A DNA stretch of 64,000 nt from an uncultured Sphingomonas sp. (lineage in GTDB: Bacteria > Pseudomonadota > Alphaproteobacteria > Sphingomonadales > Sphingomonadaceae), in the NCBI GenBank assembly GCA_913775795.1, contig CAJYLT010000060.1, positions 62,001-126,000 on the forward strand. Reading direction: 5' to 3'. Numbering within the stretch: the first letter of the stretch is position 1; each line of letters begins with the position of its first letter. The translations under genes and the position numbers were made by a program. The notes beneath the pieces were generated by a model, which saw only the letters and a program-made list of their open reading frames with translations, did no database searches and had not been told where the DNA came from. Shown here in pieces: positions 39,315 to 48,975 of the stretch.

Positions 39315-39884
39315 TCAGTCGTCGTGGCGATGGTGCCGCCGCCGCCATTTGGCGGCGGTGCGCACGCGCCAGAACCAGTCGGCGGCGAAATAACCGACGA
39401 TCGCGCTGACGGCGGAGATGACGAGCAGCCCGAACAGCATCGCCGGGGCCGCTTCCGAGAAGAGCCAGCCGAGCCATTGGGATACGCTGGCGCCCGAATC
39501 GATGAGCGCCATGAAGCCCGACACGTCGGCGCTGCGCCCCAACAGGAAATTGCCGAGCCAGGCCGAGGCGAGCAGGATGAACGGCGTCGTCAGCGGATTG
39601 CTGAGAAACGTCATCCCCGCCGCGATCGGAATATTGGCGCGAAACGGCAGCGCCAGCATTGCTGCGCCCGCGATCTGAAGGCCGGGGATCATCAGGAAGA
39701 TGCCCACGAACAGACCGAGCGCCGTGCCGCGCGGCACCGATCGCCGCGTGAAACGCCACAATTCGGGCGCGAGCACGCGGTGGGCGACAGGACGCAGGAT
39801 CCGCACCTGCTCCAGCTGCTCGCGCGTCGGCACGTTCGCCGCGATCTGGCGCGCCAGCCAGTCCTTGCGCTTCTTGGGCTTCAC
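39315..39884 (-). CDS. DUF2062 family membrane protein
   Basis: A 189-residue protein with a cytoplasmic basic N-terminus and three to four membrane helices. Segments RRSVPRGTALGLFVGIFLM and FRANIPIAAGMTFLSNPLTTPFI are typical of DUF2062. The function is unknown; the family is often linked to envelope biogenesis. I chose the GTG at 39884, which lies just 1 bp after the smpB stop. It almost touches the convergent hydrolase gene. Confidence 0.85.
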   Translation of the reverse strand: MKPKKRKDWLARQIAANVPTREQLEQVRILRPVAHRVLAPELWRFTRRSVPRGTALGLFVGIFLMIPGLQIAGAAMLALPFRANIPIAAGMTFLSNPLTTPFILLASAWLGNFLLGRSADVSGFMALIDSGASVSQWLGWLFSEAAPAMLFGLLVISAVSAIVGYFAADWFWRVRTAAKWRRRHHRHDD

Positions 39885-39885
39885 G

Positions 39886-40368
39886 TCAGCCGCGATCGCG
39901 CAGCAGGCGCTGCTGCTCGCGCTTCCAATCGCGCTCCTTGATCGTCTCGCGCTTGTCATGCGCCTTCTTGCCCTTGGCCAGCGCCAGCTCGACCTTCGCC
40001 CGCCCGCGTCCGTTGAAATAGACGCTGAGCGGCACCAGGGTCATCCCCTCGCGCGCGACCGCACCGTGGAGCTTGGCTATCTCGCGCGCGTGAAGGAGGA
40101 GTTTCCGCGGGCGCTTGGGCACATGGTTGTGCCGGTTGCCATGGCTGAACTCGGGAATGTTGGCGTTGACCAGCCACACCTGCTCGTCGCGCACCTCGGC
40201 ATAGCTTTCGGCGATCGATCCCTCGCCGAAGCGAAGCGACTTCACCTCGGTGCCGGTGAGCGCAAGGCCCGCCTCGTACACGTCCTCAATAAAATATTCG
40301 AAGCGCGCGCGCCGATTCTCGGCGACGATCTTCTTCTTGTCGAATGTGGCGGGGCGCGGACGTGACAT
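39886..40368 (-). CDS. smpB: SsrA-binding protein SmpB
   Basis: SmpB binds tmRNA and rescues stalled ribosomes. The 160-residue product is of standard length, with the N-terminal barrel ([33 protein letters not shown]), the conserved [19 protein letters not shown], and a basic C-terminal tail ([17 protein letters not shown]) that enters the mRNA channel. The ATG at 40368 matches the family start; the longer open frame upstream is rejected. tmRNA itself is not in the window. Confidence 0.95.
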   Translation of the reverse strand: MSRPRPATFDKKKIVAENRRARFEYFIEDVYEAGLALTGTEVKSLRFGEGSIAESYAEVRDEQVWLVNANIPEFSHGNRHNHVPKRPRKLLLHAREIAKLHGAVAREGMTLVPLSVYFNGRGRAKVELALAKGKKAHDKRETIKERDWKREQQRLLRDRG

Positions 40369-40557
40369 GGGAGGGCGGGAGATAGGCGCGACCGCCGCGA
40401 AAGGGAAGCGCGGCGTGCACCCACGTCCACGGCGGACCCGGGATACCGCCCCTTGGCACCCTCGCCTTTGGCCCGTGTCGTCGTCCAAACTTGCGCCGCC
40501 CACGTATCTCCCCGCGTCGGCCCGCTTCCACTTCCTGGGCCGCGATCAGGAGATTGG

Positions 40558-41103
40558 ATGATGAACGCTCGCCTTTCGGCTCTCATGCTGTCGATCGCGC
40601 TCGTCGGTGCGCCCGCCATGGCCCAGAAGAACCCGATGGTCGGCGGCGCCGCGATGTATCCGACCAAGGACATCGTCGACAACGCCGTCAATTCGAAGGA
40701 TCACACGACGCTCGTCGCCGCGGTCAAGGCGGCCGGCCTCGTCCAGACGCTGAAGGGCCCCGGCCCGTTCACCGTCTTCGCGCCTACCGATGCCGCCTTC
40801 GCCAAGCTGCCCGCCGGCACCGTCGACACGCTGGTGAAGCCTGAGAACAAGGCGACGCTGACCGGTATCCTCACCTATCACGTCGTCCCCGGTCGGATCA
40901 TGGCCGCCGACATCGCCAAGAAGATCGCCAAGGGCGGGACCGCCACCTACACCACTGTGCAGGGCGGCACGCTGACCTTTGCCAAGGCGGGCAAGGGTTA
41001 CACCGTCAGCGACGCCAAGGGGAACACGGCGAACATCACGATCGCCAATGTGCGCCAGAAGAACGGCGTGATCCACGTCATCGACACCGTGCTGATGCCG
41101 TAA
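40558..41103 (+). CDS. Fasciclin (FAS1) domain secreted protein
   Basis: The 181-residue product has a signal peptide (NARLSALMLSIALVGAPAMAQ) and one FAS1 domain. The two conserved FAS1 blocks are GPFTVFAPTDAAFAKLP and the C-terminal NGVIHVIDTVLMP, with the central YHVVPGRI. FAS1 proteins take part in adhesion or surface interactions. Two adjacent ATG codons (40558 and 40561) follow AGGAG; either may be used. No partner gene is adjacent. Confidence 0.9.
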   Translation: MMNARLSALMLSIALVGAPAMAQKNPMVGGAAMYPTKDIVDNAVNSKDHTTLVAAVKAAGLVQTLKGPGPFTVFAPTDAAFAKLPAGTVDTLVKPENKATLTGILTYHVVPGRIMAADIAKKIAKGGTATYTTVQGGTLTFAKAGKGYTVSDAKGNTANITIANVRQKNGVIHVIDTVLMP

Positions 41104-41116
41104 CCGCCGGATCCCG

Positions 41117-41147
41117 TGCCGGCCGGATCGTTCAGATCAGGCCGGCA
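41117..41147. terminator. GC-rich inverted repeat between convergent fasciclin and dapA genes
   Basis: TGCCGGCC (41117-41124) and GGCCGGCA (41140-41147) form a perfect 8-bp stem with a 15-nt loop. The right arm lies inside the last codons of dapA. There is no T-run, so termination is only a possibility; it could alternatively slow both convergent transcripts. Confidence 0.35.
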
Positions 41148-42013
41148 TGGGCCAGCGCGGCATCGACTGCGGCCTTCGACGCGGCCGACGGTTCGGTCAT
41201 GGGCAGGCGCAGTTCGGGCGAGAAGCCCGTCCGGACCTTCGACAGCGCGTACTTGATGGGGCCGGGCGAAGCGTCGCTGAAGAGGGCCATGTGGAGCGAG
41301 AACAGGCGGTCCTGTAGCGCCAACGCGCCGGCAAGATCGCCGCGAGCGAGCGCCGCCTGAAACTCGGCGCAGAGCCGCGGCGCAACGTTGGCCGTCACCG
41401 ACACACAGCCCCGCCCACCCATTGCCACGAAGCCGAGCGCGGTATCGTCGTTGCCCGACAATTGGCAGAAATCCTCACCGCACGCCGCGCGCTGCATCGA
41501 CACGCGCGCCAGCACGCCCGTTGCGTCCTTCACGCCTACGAACGTGCCCGGAAAATCGGCCACCAGGCGACCCATCGTCTCGACCGCAATGTCGGTAACT
41601 GTCCTGGCGGGCACATTGTAGAGAACGATGGGAAGCCCGCCCTCCGCCGCCAGCTTGGCGAAATGGGCATAGACGCCGTCCTGGTTGGGCCGATTGTAAT
41701 AGGGTGGCACCAGCAGCGCTGCCGCTGCTCCCGCCGCCTTCGCCGCGTGCATGTGCTCGAGCGCGACCGAGGTGTCGTTCGACCCGCAGCCGGCGATCAC
41801 CGGCACGCGCCCCGCCGCCTGTTCGATGCAGACCGCAAGCACATGATTGTGCTCGGCAATCGACATCGTCGCCGCCTCGCCCGTGGTGCCGCAGGGGACC
41901 AGCGCGGACGATCCCTCCTCAATCTGCCAGTCGATCAGCGCGCGAAACTGAGCCTCGTCGAAGCGGCCGTCGCGGAAAGGCGTGGCCAGCGCCGGAATCG
42001 AACCCGAGAACAT
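41132..42013 (-). CDS. dapA: 4-hydroxy-tetrahydrodipicolinate synthase (DapA)
   Basis: DapA condenses pyruvate with aspartate semialdehyde in lysine and diaminopimelate synthesis. The 293-residue TIM-barrel has the family motifs VPCGTTGEAATMS, the catalytic Tyr132 in VLYNVPARTVTD and the Schiff-base Lys162 in VGVKDATG. The ATG at 42013 gives the standard length; a TTG at 42034 would add seven residues. No strong ribosome site is seen before either. It diverges from the lytic transglycosylase gene, 53 bp apart. Confidence 0.92.
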   Translation of the reverse strand: MFSGSIPALATPFRDGRFDEAQFRALIDWQIEEGSSALVPCGTTGEAATMSIAEHNHVLAVCIEQAAGRVPVIAGCGSNDTSVALEHMHAAKAAGAAAALLVPPYYNRPNQDGVYAHFAKLAAEGGLPIVLYNVPARTVTDIAVETMGRLVADFPGTFVGVKDATGVLARVSMQRAACGEDFCQLSGNDDTALGFVAMGGRGCVSVTANVAPRLCAEFQAALARGDLAGALALQDRLFSLHMALFSDASPGPIKYALSKVRTGFSPELRLPMTEPSAASKAAVDAALAHAGLI

Positions 42014-42066
42014 GTTGAGGAAACTGCCCGTCAAGAGGATTTTCGGGGGCGACAGATAGGGCGGCC

Positions 42067-44139
42067 ATGCATATCCTGTCCAGCATGGCAGCTATGTTTT
42101 CCAAGCTCGTCCTGATCGGCGCCGGCGTATCGGGTGCCGCCCTGACCGCACAGACGATGGTGCAGCCCCTGCCCCAGCCGACCGTGCAACAGCGTCAGAG
42201 CTGGCCGCCCCGCGGGCTCGACCAGGTGGTCCCCACCCAGACCGCGCCGCAGACGGTGCAGCCGACGCCCCAGGCCGCATACGACCCGCTGGTGGCGACG
42301 ATCGACACGTGGAAGCGGCTGCAACAGTCGGATAGCTGGCCGTTCTTCGACTATGCCAATTTCCTTCTCGCCCATCCGGGCTGGCCGGGTGAGAGCGGAC
42401 GGCGGCTGGCCGCCGAAGCGGTGCTCGACAGCGGCGCGAACTCGCCCGCGCTGGTCACGCGCTTCTTCGAGCGGTTTCCGCCCACGTCCGGTGCTGGGCG
42501 TGCGCGTTATGCTGAGGCGCTGATGGCGCTGGGCCGCACGGGCGAGGCGCAGGAGCAGGCGCGGCTCGCCTGGCGGCGCGGGCCGCTTCGCCCGACGGAC
42601 GAGGCCAAGCTCATCACCGGCTTTCCCGGCGCGATCGGCCCGGCCGACCATGACGCGCGGATGGACGCGCTGCTCTGGGAAGGCGCGACGAGCGCGGCGC
42701 AGCGGCAGTTGGCGCTGGTGTCGCCGGGGCGGCGCGCACTCTATGCCGCGCGCCTCGCCTTCCGCACGCGGGCGGTCGATGCCGCGACCTACGACGCGGC
42801 GGTGCAGCCCGCCGATCGCGACGATGCCGGCTATATTGCCGACCGGGCGCAGTGGCTTCGCAATGGCGGGTCGAGTCCGGCGGCGCGGTCCTATCTCGCG
42901 CAGCCGCGGCGGACGCTGACCCCGCCCGCCGATGTGGAGGCGTGGTACGAGGTGCTGCTCGCCAACGCCCGCGGCGCGGCGGCGGACCGGCAATATCAGG
43001 TCGCCTACGATATCGCCCGCCAGATCGACGATGCCTATCCGAGCGGCACCGACGTCTCGACGCGGCCTTATGGCGAGCGTGATGATTATACCTCGCTCGC
43101 GTGGCTGGCGGGACAGACCGCGCGCCGGAACCTCAGCCGTCCGCGCGACGCCGCCTACATGTACGCGCGCTATGCCGGCGGATCGAAGACGCCGCAGACG
43201 CAGTCCAAGGGCTATTACTGGGCGGGCCGCGCGTCCGAAGCCGCCGGGGATGCGGCCGCAGCGCAGAACTACTACGCACAGGCCGCGCAATGGCCCGACC
43301 TGTATTACGGCCAGCTCGCCGCCGAGCGGATGGGCCGCGCGATCCCGCGCGTGGCGGAGGGGGCACCCGCCCCGGTCGATCCCGCCGTCCGCGACGCCTT
43401 CTTCCGGCGCGAGGTGGTGCGCGCGACCCGGCTGCTGGGGCAGCTCGGCCGTACCGCCGACCAGTCGCTGTTCGTGCGGCAGATCGCCAACGATGCCAAA
43501 TCGGCGTCCGACCACGCGCTCGCCGCCGAACTGGCGGGGCAGATCAATCGCCCGGACCTGCGCGTCATGGTGGGGCGCAGTGCCTCGCTCAACGGGCATG
43601 TCGCACTTGTCGGCACCGGCTATCCGACGCTGCCGACCAACGGCGCCGCCGCGGGCAACTTCACGATGGTCCACGCGATCGCGCGGCAGGAGAGCCAGTT
43701 CGACCGCAACGCCGTCAGCCGCGCCGGCGCACGGGGCCTGATGCAGCTCATGCCCGGCACCGCACGCGAACAGTCGGGCAAGCTCGGCCTCGGCTACGAC
43801 CTCGCCGGGCTAACCGGCGATCCGGGATACAACGTGCAGCTGGGCTCCGCCTATTTTCAGCGGATGCTCGATTACTATGGTGGCAGCTATCCGCTGGCGG
43901 TCGCCGCCTACAATGCCGGGCCGGGCAACGTGAACAAGTGGCTGGCGGCGAACGGCGATCCGCGTCAGGGCACCGATATCGTCGAATGGGTCGAGGACAT
44001 TCCGATCAGCGAGACGCGCGGATACGTTCAGCGGGTGCTGGAAAATGCGGTCGTCTACGACCTCCTCTACCCCGACCGGGCACGGTCGCGGGGGCCGGCG
44101 AACCTGTCCTTCTACCTCGGCAAGTCGCGGCCCGGCTGA
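42067..44139 (+). CDS. Soluble lytic murein transglycosylase (Slt70-like)
   Basis: The 690-residue product has an N-terminal export signal, a long helical superhelical domain (about residues 70-510), and a C-terminal SLT domain. The catalytic glutamate is E542 in AIARQESQFDRNAVS, followed by GARGLMQLMPGTAR and AVAAYNAGPGNVNKW. It cleaves glycan strands to 1,6-anhydro-muropeptides in the periplasm. An ATG at 42085 is an alternative start. The stop shares a base with the greB ATG. Confidence 0.9.
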   Translation: MHILSSMAAMFSKLVLIGAGVSGAALTAQTMVQPLPQPTVQQRQSWPPRGLDQVVPTQTAPQTVQPTPQAAYDPLVATIDTWKRLQQSDSWPFFDYANFLLAHPGWPGESGRRLAAEAVLDSGANSPALVTRFFERFPPTSGAGRARYAEALMALGRTGEAQEQARLAWRRGPLRPTDEAKLITGFPGAIGPADHDARMDALLWEGATSAAQRQLALVSPGRRALYAARLAFRTRAVDAATYDAAVQPADRDDAGYIADRAQWLRNGGSSPAARSYLAQPRRTLTPPADVEAWYEVLLANARGAAADRQYQVAYDIARQIDDAYPSGTDVSTRPYGERDDYTSLAWLAGQTARRNLSRPRDAAYMYARYAGGSKTPQTQSKGYYWAGRASEAAGDAAAAQNYYAQAAQWPDLYYGQLAAERMGRAIPRVAEGAPAPVDPAVRDAFFRREVVRATRLLGQLGRTADQSLFVRQIANDAKSASDHALAAELAGQINRPDLRVMVGRSASLNGHVALVGTGYPTLPTNGAAAGNFTMVHAIARQESQFDRNAVSRAGARGLMQLMPGTAREQSGKLGLGYDLAGLTGDPGYNVQLGSAYFQRMLDYYGGSYPLAVAAYNAGPGNVNKWLAANGDPRQGTDIVEWVEDIPISETRGYVQRVLENAVVYDLLYPDRARSRGPANLSFYLGKSRPG

Positions 44140-44624
44140 TGGAACCGCGTCCGAACTACATCACCCCGGCGGGTTACGCCGCGTTGAAGGCCGAATACGA
44201 CCAATTGCTGGGCACCGAGCGCCCGGCGATCGTCGAGGTCGTGTCCTGGGCCGCCGGCAATGGCGACCGGTCGGAGAACGGCGACTATCTCTATGGCCGC
44301 AAGCGGATGCGGGAGATCGACCGACGCCTCGGCTTCCTTGCCAAACGGATGAAGGCGGCGAAGGTCGTCGATCCCGCCCGAGCGGAGGATCGGGGCCGCG
44401 TCTTCTTCGGCGCGACGGTGACGATCGCGGACGAGGACGACAACCGGCGCACCGTGACGATCGTCGGCGACGACGAGGCGGATGCCGGCACCGGGCGCAT
44501 CGGGTGGCACGCCCCCCTGTCCCGCGCGCTGAAGGGCGCGACGGTCGGCGACCTGCGCACGGTCGAACTGCCCGCCGGGCCGCGCGAGTATGAGGTCCTC
44601 TCGATCGCCTATCCCGACGCCTGA
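44139..44624 (+). CDS. greB: Transcription elongation factor GreB
   Basis: The 161-residue product has the GreA/GreB layout. An N-terminal coiled coil carries the acidic tip D-x-x-E-N in NGDRSENGDYLYGRKRMREI, and a C-terminal FKBP-like domain ends in REYEVLSIAY. The GRKRMREIDRRLGFL segment favours GreB over GreA. The factor stimulates transcript cleavage in backtracked RNA polymerase. Its ATG overlaps the stop of the lytic transglycosylase gene (TGATG), so they are co-transcribed. Confidence 0.9.
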   Translation: MEPRPNYITPAGYAALKAEYDQLLGTERPAIVEVVSWAAGNGDRSENGDYLYGRKRMREIDRRLGFLAKRMKAAKVVDPARAEDRGRVFFGATVTIADEDDNRRTVTIVGDDEADAGTGRIGWHAPLSRALKGATVGDLRTVELPAGPREYEVLSIAYPDA

Positions 44625-44710
44625 CCGGGCGCGCTGCGACCAAGCCGCCTTTGCCTGCGACGGGCCGCGCGCGACCCATGCTGCGCTGCGGTCCCGCCCT
44701 GCTAGGGTCC

Positions 44711-44731
44711 TGTGGCCGTCATGACGGCACA
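44711..44731. promoter_or_regulatory. Palindromic site upstream of acylphosphatase
   Basis: GCCGTCATGACGGC (44715-44728) is a perfect 14-bp palindrome, flanked by TGTG on the left and CACA on the right with a one-base offset. It ends about 26 bp before the first acylphosphatase start codon. The form suggests a homodimer operator, but no regulator is assigned. Confidence 0.3.
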
Positions 44732-44754
44732 CGGGTTCAGGTACAGGATCGAGA

Positions 44755-45042
44755 ATGACGGTAATGACGACGCAGCGATTGATCGTATCGGGACGGGTAC
44801 AGGGCGTCGGCTATCGCGACTATACGGTGCGGCAGGCCAAGGCGCTGGGCGTGACGGGCTGGGTGCGCAACACGCGCGACGGCCGGGTCGAAATGCTAGC
44901 CTCGGGCGATGACGAGGCGCTGGAGCGGTTCGTCGAGGCGTGCCGGTCGGGACCGGCGCTTGCCCGCGTCGACGGGATCGACGCGCATCCCGACAACGAG
45001 GAGCGCAGCGCAAAGGGGTTCACCAAGCGATTTACGGCTTGA
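44755..45042 (+). CDS. Acylphosphatase
   Basis: A 95-residue protein, standard for the family. The phosphate-binding loop with its catalytic arginine is GRVQGVGYRDYTV, and the catalytic asparagine is in VTGWVRNTRDGRVE. It hydrolyses the carboxyl-phosphate bond of acylphosphates. ATG codons at 44755 and 44764 are possible; the second (MTTQRLIVSGRV) fits the family start equally well. A strong hairpin terminator follows. Confidence 0.93.
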   Translation: MTVMTTQRLIVSGRVQGVGYRDYTVRQAKALGVTGWVRNTRDGRVEMLASGDDEALERFVEACRSGPALARVDGIDAHPDNEERSAKGFTKRFTA

Positions 45043-45058
45043 TCGAGCGGAAGGCATG

Positions 45059-45095
45059 AAAAAGGGGCCGCGGAGACGATCCGCGGCCCCTTTTT
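45059..45095. terminator. Strong bidirectional Rho-independent terminator
   Basis: AAAAAGGGGCCGCGGA and TCCGCGGCCCCTTTTT form a perfect 16-bp arm pair around a 5-nt loop (GACGA). T-runs exist on both strands, so it should terminate both the acylphosphatase transcript and the convergent pdh operon. Confidence 0.9.
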
Positions 45096-45117
45096 GCATG
45101 GCACGACGAAGGGCTGC

Positions 45118-46548
45118 TCAGCCCTTGTACGTCACCTTCTTCACCGCCTCGATCACCTTGGCGGCATCGACCAGCGCCAGCTTCTCGAGATTGGCGGCGT
45201 AGGGCAGCGGCACGTCCTCGTTGGTGACGCGCAGCACCGGCGCATCGAGGTCGTCGAAGCCCTGCTCCATCGCCACCGCGACGATCTCGCTCGCGATCGA
45301 GCAGGTCGGCCAGCCTTCCTCGACCACCACCATACGGTTGGTCTTCTTCAGGCTCTTGAGCACCGTCGCCGTGTCGAGCGGACGCAGCGTGCGCAGGTCG
45401 ATCACCTCTGCATCGATGCCCTCGCCCGCCAGCTTCTCGGCGGCTTCCAGGCTTACGCCCACGCCGATCGAATAGCTGACGATCGTCACGTCCTTGCCCG
45501 GGCGCATCACCCGCGCCTTGCCGATCGGCAGGACGAAATCGTCGAGCTTGGGCACGTCGAAGCTGCGGCCGTACATCAGCTCGTTCTCGAGGAAGACGAC
45601 CGGGTCCTCGCTGCGAATCGCGGCCTTGAGCAGGCCCTTGGCGTCGGCCGCGTCATAGGGGGCGATGACGATCAGGCCTGGGACGCTCGCGTACCACGGG
45701 CCGTAGTTCTGGCTGTGCTGCGCGCCGACACGGCTCGCCGCGCCGTTGGGACCGCGGAACACGATCGGGCAGCGCATCTGGCCGCCCGACATGTAGTTTG
45801 TCTTGGCCGCCGAATTGATGATGTGGTCGATCGCCTGCATGGCGAAGTTGAACGTCATGAACTCGACGATCGGACGAAGGCCACCCATCGCCGCGCCCGT
45901 GCCGATGCCGGCAAAGCCGTATTCGGTGATCGGCGTGTCGATGACGCGCTTGGACCCGAACTCGTCGAGCAGGCCCTGCGTCACCTTGTACGCGCCCTGA
46001 TACTCGGCGACTTCCTCGCCCATCACGAACACGCGGTCGTCGGAGCGCATTTCCTCCGCCATCGCATCGCGCAGCGCCTCGCGGACGGTCTGCTTGACCA
46101 TTTCGGTCCCCTCGGGGACCTCAGGCGCCGCATCGCCCTCGTTCGAGGCGGCCTCGAACAGCTGGCGGGTGCCGGTCTCGACCTTTTCCTGCGACGGGTG
46201 GGCCGAATCCTCGACCTTGTCGTCCTTCTTCTGGTCGGCGCTCGCGTCGGATGCGGGCGTGTCGTCCTTGGCGGCGGCGGGCGCCTCGATGGAACCGGCG
46301 TCCTCACCCTCTTCGGCGAGGAGGGCGATGACGGTGCCGACCTTTACATTGTCGGTCCCCTCGGCGACGGCGATCTTCGCGATCGTGCCCTCGTCGACCG
46401 CCTCGAACTCCATCGTCGCCTTGTCGGTCTCGATCTCGGCGAGGATGTCGCCGGACTTCACGGTGTCGCCTTCCTTCACCAGCCACTTGGCCAGCGTGCC
46501 CTCTTCCATCGTGGGCGACAGTGCCGGCATCTTCAGTTCGATCGCCAT
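45118..46548 (-). CDS. pdhB: Pyruvate dehydrogenase E1 beta subunit with N-terminal lipoyl domain
   Basis: The 476-residue product begins with a lipoyl domain whose lipoylated lysine is K43 in ETDKATMEF. An acidic and alanine-rich linker (about residues 80-145) follows, then the E1 beta domain with [30 protein letters not shown] and the C-terminal [16 protein letters not shown]. Fusion of a lipoyl domain to E1 beta is a known alphaproteobacterial feature. The subunit works with E1 alpha to decarboxylate pyruvate with thiamine diphosphate. It starts 1 bp after the pdhA stop. E2 and E3 genes are outside the window. Confidence 0.95.
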   Translation of the reverse strand: MAIELKMPALSPTMEEGTLAKWLVKEGDTVKSGDILAEIETDKATMEFEAVDEGTIAKIAVAEGTDNVKVGTVIALLAEEGEDAGSIEAPAAAKDDTPASDASADQKKDDKVEDSAHPSQEKVETGTRQLFEAASNEGDAAPEVPEGTEMVKQTVREALRDAMAEEMRSDDRVFVMGEEVAEYQGAYKVTQGLLDEFGSKRVIDTPITEYGFAGIGTGAAMGGLRPIVEFMTFNFAMQAIDHIINSAAKTNYMSGGQMRCPIVFRGPNGAASRVGAQHSQNYGPWYASVPGLIVIAPYDAADAKGLLKAAIRSEDPVVFLENELMYGRSFDVPKLDDFVLPIGKARVMRPGKDVTIVSYSIGVGVSLEAAEKLAGEGIDAEVIDLRTLRPLDTATVLKSLKKTNRMVVVEEGWPTCSIASEIVAVAMEQGFDDLDAPVLRVTNEDVPLPYAANLEKLALVDAAKVIEAVKKVTYKG

Positions 46549-46549
46549 C

Positions 46550-47599
46550 TCAATAGGTCTCCACCAGCACTTCGGTGTACAGCTCGCCCGTCTCGGGCTC
46601 GGGTGCGTTCTCGGCGAAATCGGCGGCTTCGCCGACCACCTTGCGGATTTCCTGCTCCAGCGGCTTGAGCTCGGCCTCGGTCACGCCGAGCGCCTCGAGC
46701 TCGCGCTTCACCGCCTCGATCGGGTCGGACTTGTCGCGGACGGCCTGCACCTCGTCGCGGCTGCGATACTTGGCGGGGTCCGACATCGAGTGGCCGCGAT
46801 AGCGATAGGTCTTCATCTCGAGGATGATCGGCCCCTTGCCGCCGCGCACCCAAGCCAGCGCCTCCTCGGCCGCGCCGCGGCAGGCGAGCACGTCCATGCC
46901 GTCGACCTGGATGCCCGGAATGCGGAAGCTCTCGCCGCGCTTGTAGAGCTGATCCTCGGACGAGGCGCGATTGACCGACGTGCCCATCGCATACTGGTTG
47001 TTCTCGATCACGAAGATGATCGGCAGCTTCCAGAGCTCGGCCATGTTGAAGGCTTCGTACACCTGCCCCTGGTTCGCGGCGCCGTCACCGAAATAGGCCA
47101 TGCAGACGCCGCCGTCGTCGGCGTACTTGTGCTTGAAGGCGAGGCCGGCGCCCAGCGACACCTGGGCCCCCACGATGCCGTGGCCGCCATAGAATTTATG
47201 CTCGGTCGAGAACATGTGCATCGACCCGCCCTTGCCCTTGCTGATGCCAGCGGCGCGGCCGGTCAGCTCGGCCATGATGACCTTAGGATCGATGCCGTAG
47301 GCGAGCATGTGGCCATGGTCGCGGTATCCGGTGATGACCGAATCCTTGCCGACCTCGAGCGCCGACTGAAGCCCGACCGCGACCGCTTCCTGACCGATAT
47401 AGAGGTGGCAGAAACCGCCGATCAGGCCGAGGCCGTAGAGCTGGCCGGCCTTTTCCTCGAAACGGCGGATCAGCAGCATCTGCTTGTAGAAGTCGAGCAG
47501 TTCCTCTTTCGAGGCTTCGTAACGCTGGGGCTCGGCGGGCCGCTCACGATTGGGGATCTGGGGGTCGCTCTGGGCGGCGCGCGCCGGTGACTTGGCCAC
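46550..47599 (-). CDS. pdhA: Pyruvate dehydrogenase E1 alpha subunit
   Basis: A 349-residue thiamine-diphosphate enzyme subunit. The cofactor motif is [19 protein letters not shown], the substrate-side histidines are in [12 protein letters not shown] and [20 protein letters not shown], and the phosphorylation-loop-like [16 protein letters not shown] is present. It forms the E1 heterotetramer with PdhB. The gene is first in a two-gene operon and diverges from argJ across about 146 bp. Confidence 0.95.
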   Translation of the reverse strand: MAKSPARAAQSDPQIPNRERPAEPQRYEASKEELLDFYKQMLLIRRFEEKAGQLYGLGLIGGFCHLYIGQEAVAVGLQSALEVGKDSVITGYRDHGHMLAYGIDPKVIMAELTGRAAGISKGKGGSMHMFSTEHKFYGGHGIVGAQVSLGAGLAFKHKYADDGGVCMAYFGDGAANQGQVYEAFNMAELWKLPIIFVIENNQYAMGTSVNRASSEDQLYKRGESFRIPGIQVDGMDVLACRGAAEEALAWVRGGKGPIILEMKTYRYRGHSMSDPAKYRSRDEVQAVRDKSDPIEAVKRELEALGVTEAELKPLEQEIRKVVGEAADFAENAPEPETGELYTEVLVETY

Positions 47600-47745
47600 G
47601 ATGATGAAACCTCGTTCCTTGGGGAGCTACACGGTTGGCCGGCCTATAGGCGCGAACCTTCGATCGGTGCAACGCCGTAGCGGCATCCAGGGTCCGGGAA
47701 TACGTCTGCTTGCGTGCGCGCGGGTGCGTTCGTAGGGCGGTGGGC

Positions 47746-48969
47746 ATGAACCGCTCCCCCCTCGCCCCCGCCGCCTTTCCCGACCTGCCCGCGATCCCGG
47801 GCGTCTCGCTGCGCACCGCGCGCGCGGGGTACAAGGCGTGGGAGCGTGCCGACCTGACGCTCGCGATCTTCGATGATGGTACGACGGTCGCTGGCGTGAC
47901 GACGAAGAGCCGCTGCCCGTCGCCCGAAGTCGAATGGTGCCGCAAGGCGCTGGTGCTGGGGCGCGCACGGGCGCTGGTCGTCAATGCCGGCAACGCCAAC
48001 GCCTTTACCGGCAATCGCGGGCGCGCGGCGGTGGAGGCGATCGCGGCGCGGGTGGCGGGGGCGCTGGCGTGCCAGCCCTCCGACGTGTTCGTCGCGTCGA
48101 CCGGCGTCATTGGGGTGCCCTTGCCGATCGACAAGGCCGAGGCGGGGCTCGACGCCGCACTCGCCGCCCCCGTCGTAGGTTGGGAGGACGCCGCGAACGC
48201 CATCGCCACGACGGATACCTTCGCCAAGGGCGCGTCGGCGACCGCGGTCGTGGATGGGCGGACGGTCACGATCAGCGGGATCGTCAAGGGTTCGGGGATG
48301 ATCGCGCCGGACATGGCGACGATGCTCGGCTTCGTCTTTACCGATGCAGCGGTCGAGCCGGGCTTTCTTCAGAAGGCGCTGGAGGATGCGAACGAGACGA
48401 CCTTCTCCTGCATTACCGTCGACGGCGACACCTCGACCAGCGACACGGTGCTCGCCTTTGCGACCGGCCATGCGGGCAACCGGCCCCTAGGACGCGACGA
48501 TGATGCCGGGGCCGACGCCTTCCGCGCGGCGCTCGCCGATGTCTGCCGCCAACTCGCGCATCTGGTGGTGCGCGATGGTGAGGGTGCGTCGAAGTTCATC
48601 CGCATCGACGTGGACGGCGCCGAAAGCGACCGCAGCGCGCACCGCGTCGCGATGAGCATCGCCAACTCGCCGCTGGTCAAGACCGCGATCGCGGGCGAGG
48701 ACGCCAATTGGGGCCGCGTCGTCATGGCCGTCGGCAAGGCAGGCGAACCGGCCGAGCGCGACCGGCTCTCGATCGCGTTCGGCGGGATCGAGGTCGCGCG
48801 CGACGGGCTGGTGGTCGAGGGCTATGACGAGGCGCCGGTCGCCGCGCACCTGATGGGCGACGAGATCGAGATTTCGGTCGACCTGAAGCTGGGCGACGGG
48901 CGCGCGACGGTGTGGACCTGCGACCTGACGCACGGATACATCGCCATCAACGCCGATTATCGGAGCTGA
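47746..48969 (+). CDS. argJ: Bifunctional glutamate N-acetyltransferase / amino-acid acetyltransferase ArgJ
   Basis: ArgJ moves the acetyl group from N-acetylornithine to glutamate in arginine synthesis. The 407-residue proenzyme contains the self-cleavage site A191-T192 in DMATMLGF; the new N-terminal threonine is the nucleophile. Other features are VNAGNANAFTG, VASTGVIGVPLP, and the C-terminal EDANWGRVVMAVGKAGE. The ATG at 47746 gives the family start; a short in-frame extension to 47710 is rejected. The bifunctional activity cannot be separated from monofunctional by sequence alone. Confidence 0.93.
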   Translation: MNRSPLAPAAFPDLPAIPGVSLRTARAGYKAWERADLTLAIFDDGTTVAGVTTKSRCPSPEVEWCRKALVLGRARALVVNAGNANAFTGNRGRAAVEAIAARVAGALACQPSDVFVASTGVIGVPLPIDKAEAGLDAALAAPVVGWEDAANAIATTDTFAKGASATAVVDGRTVTISGIVKGSGMIAPDMATMLGFVFTDAAVEPGFLQKALEDANETTFSCITVDGDTSTSDTVLAFATGHAGNRPLGRDDDAGADAFRAALADVCRQLAHLVVRDGEGASKFIRIDVDGAESDRSAHRVAMSIANSPLVKTAIAGEDANWGRVVMAVGKAGEPAERDRLSIAFGGIEVARDGLVVEGYDEAPVAAHLMGDEIEISVDLKLGDGRATVWTCDLTHGYIAINADYRS

Positions 48970-48975
48970 CGTCGT

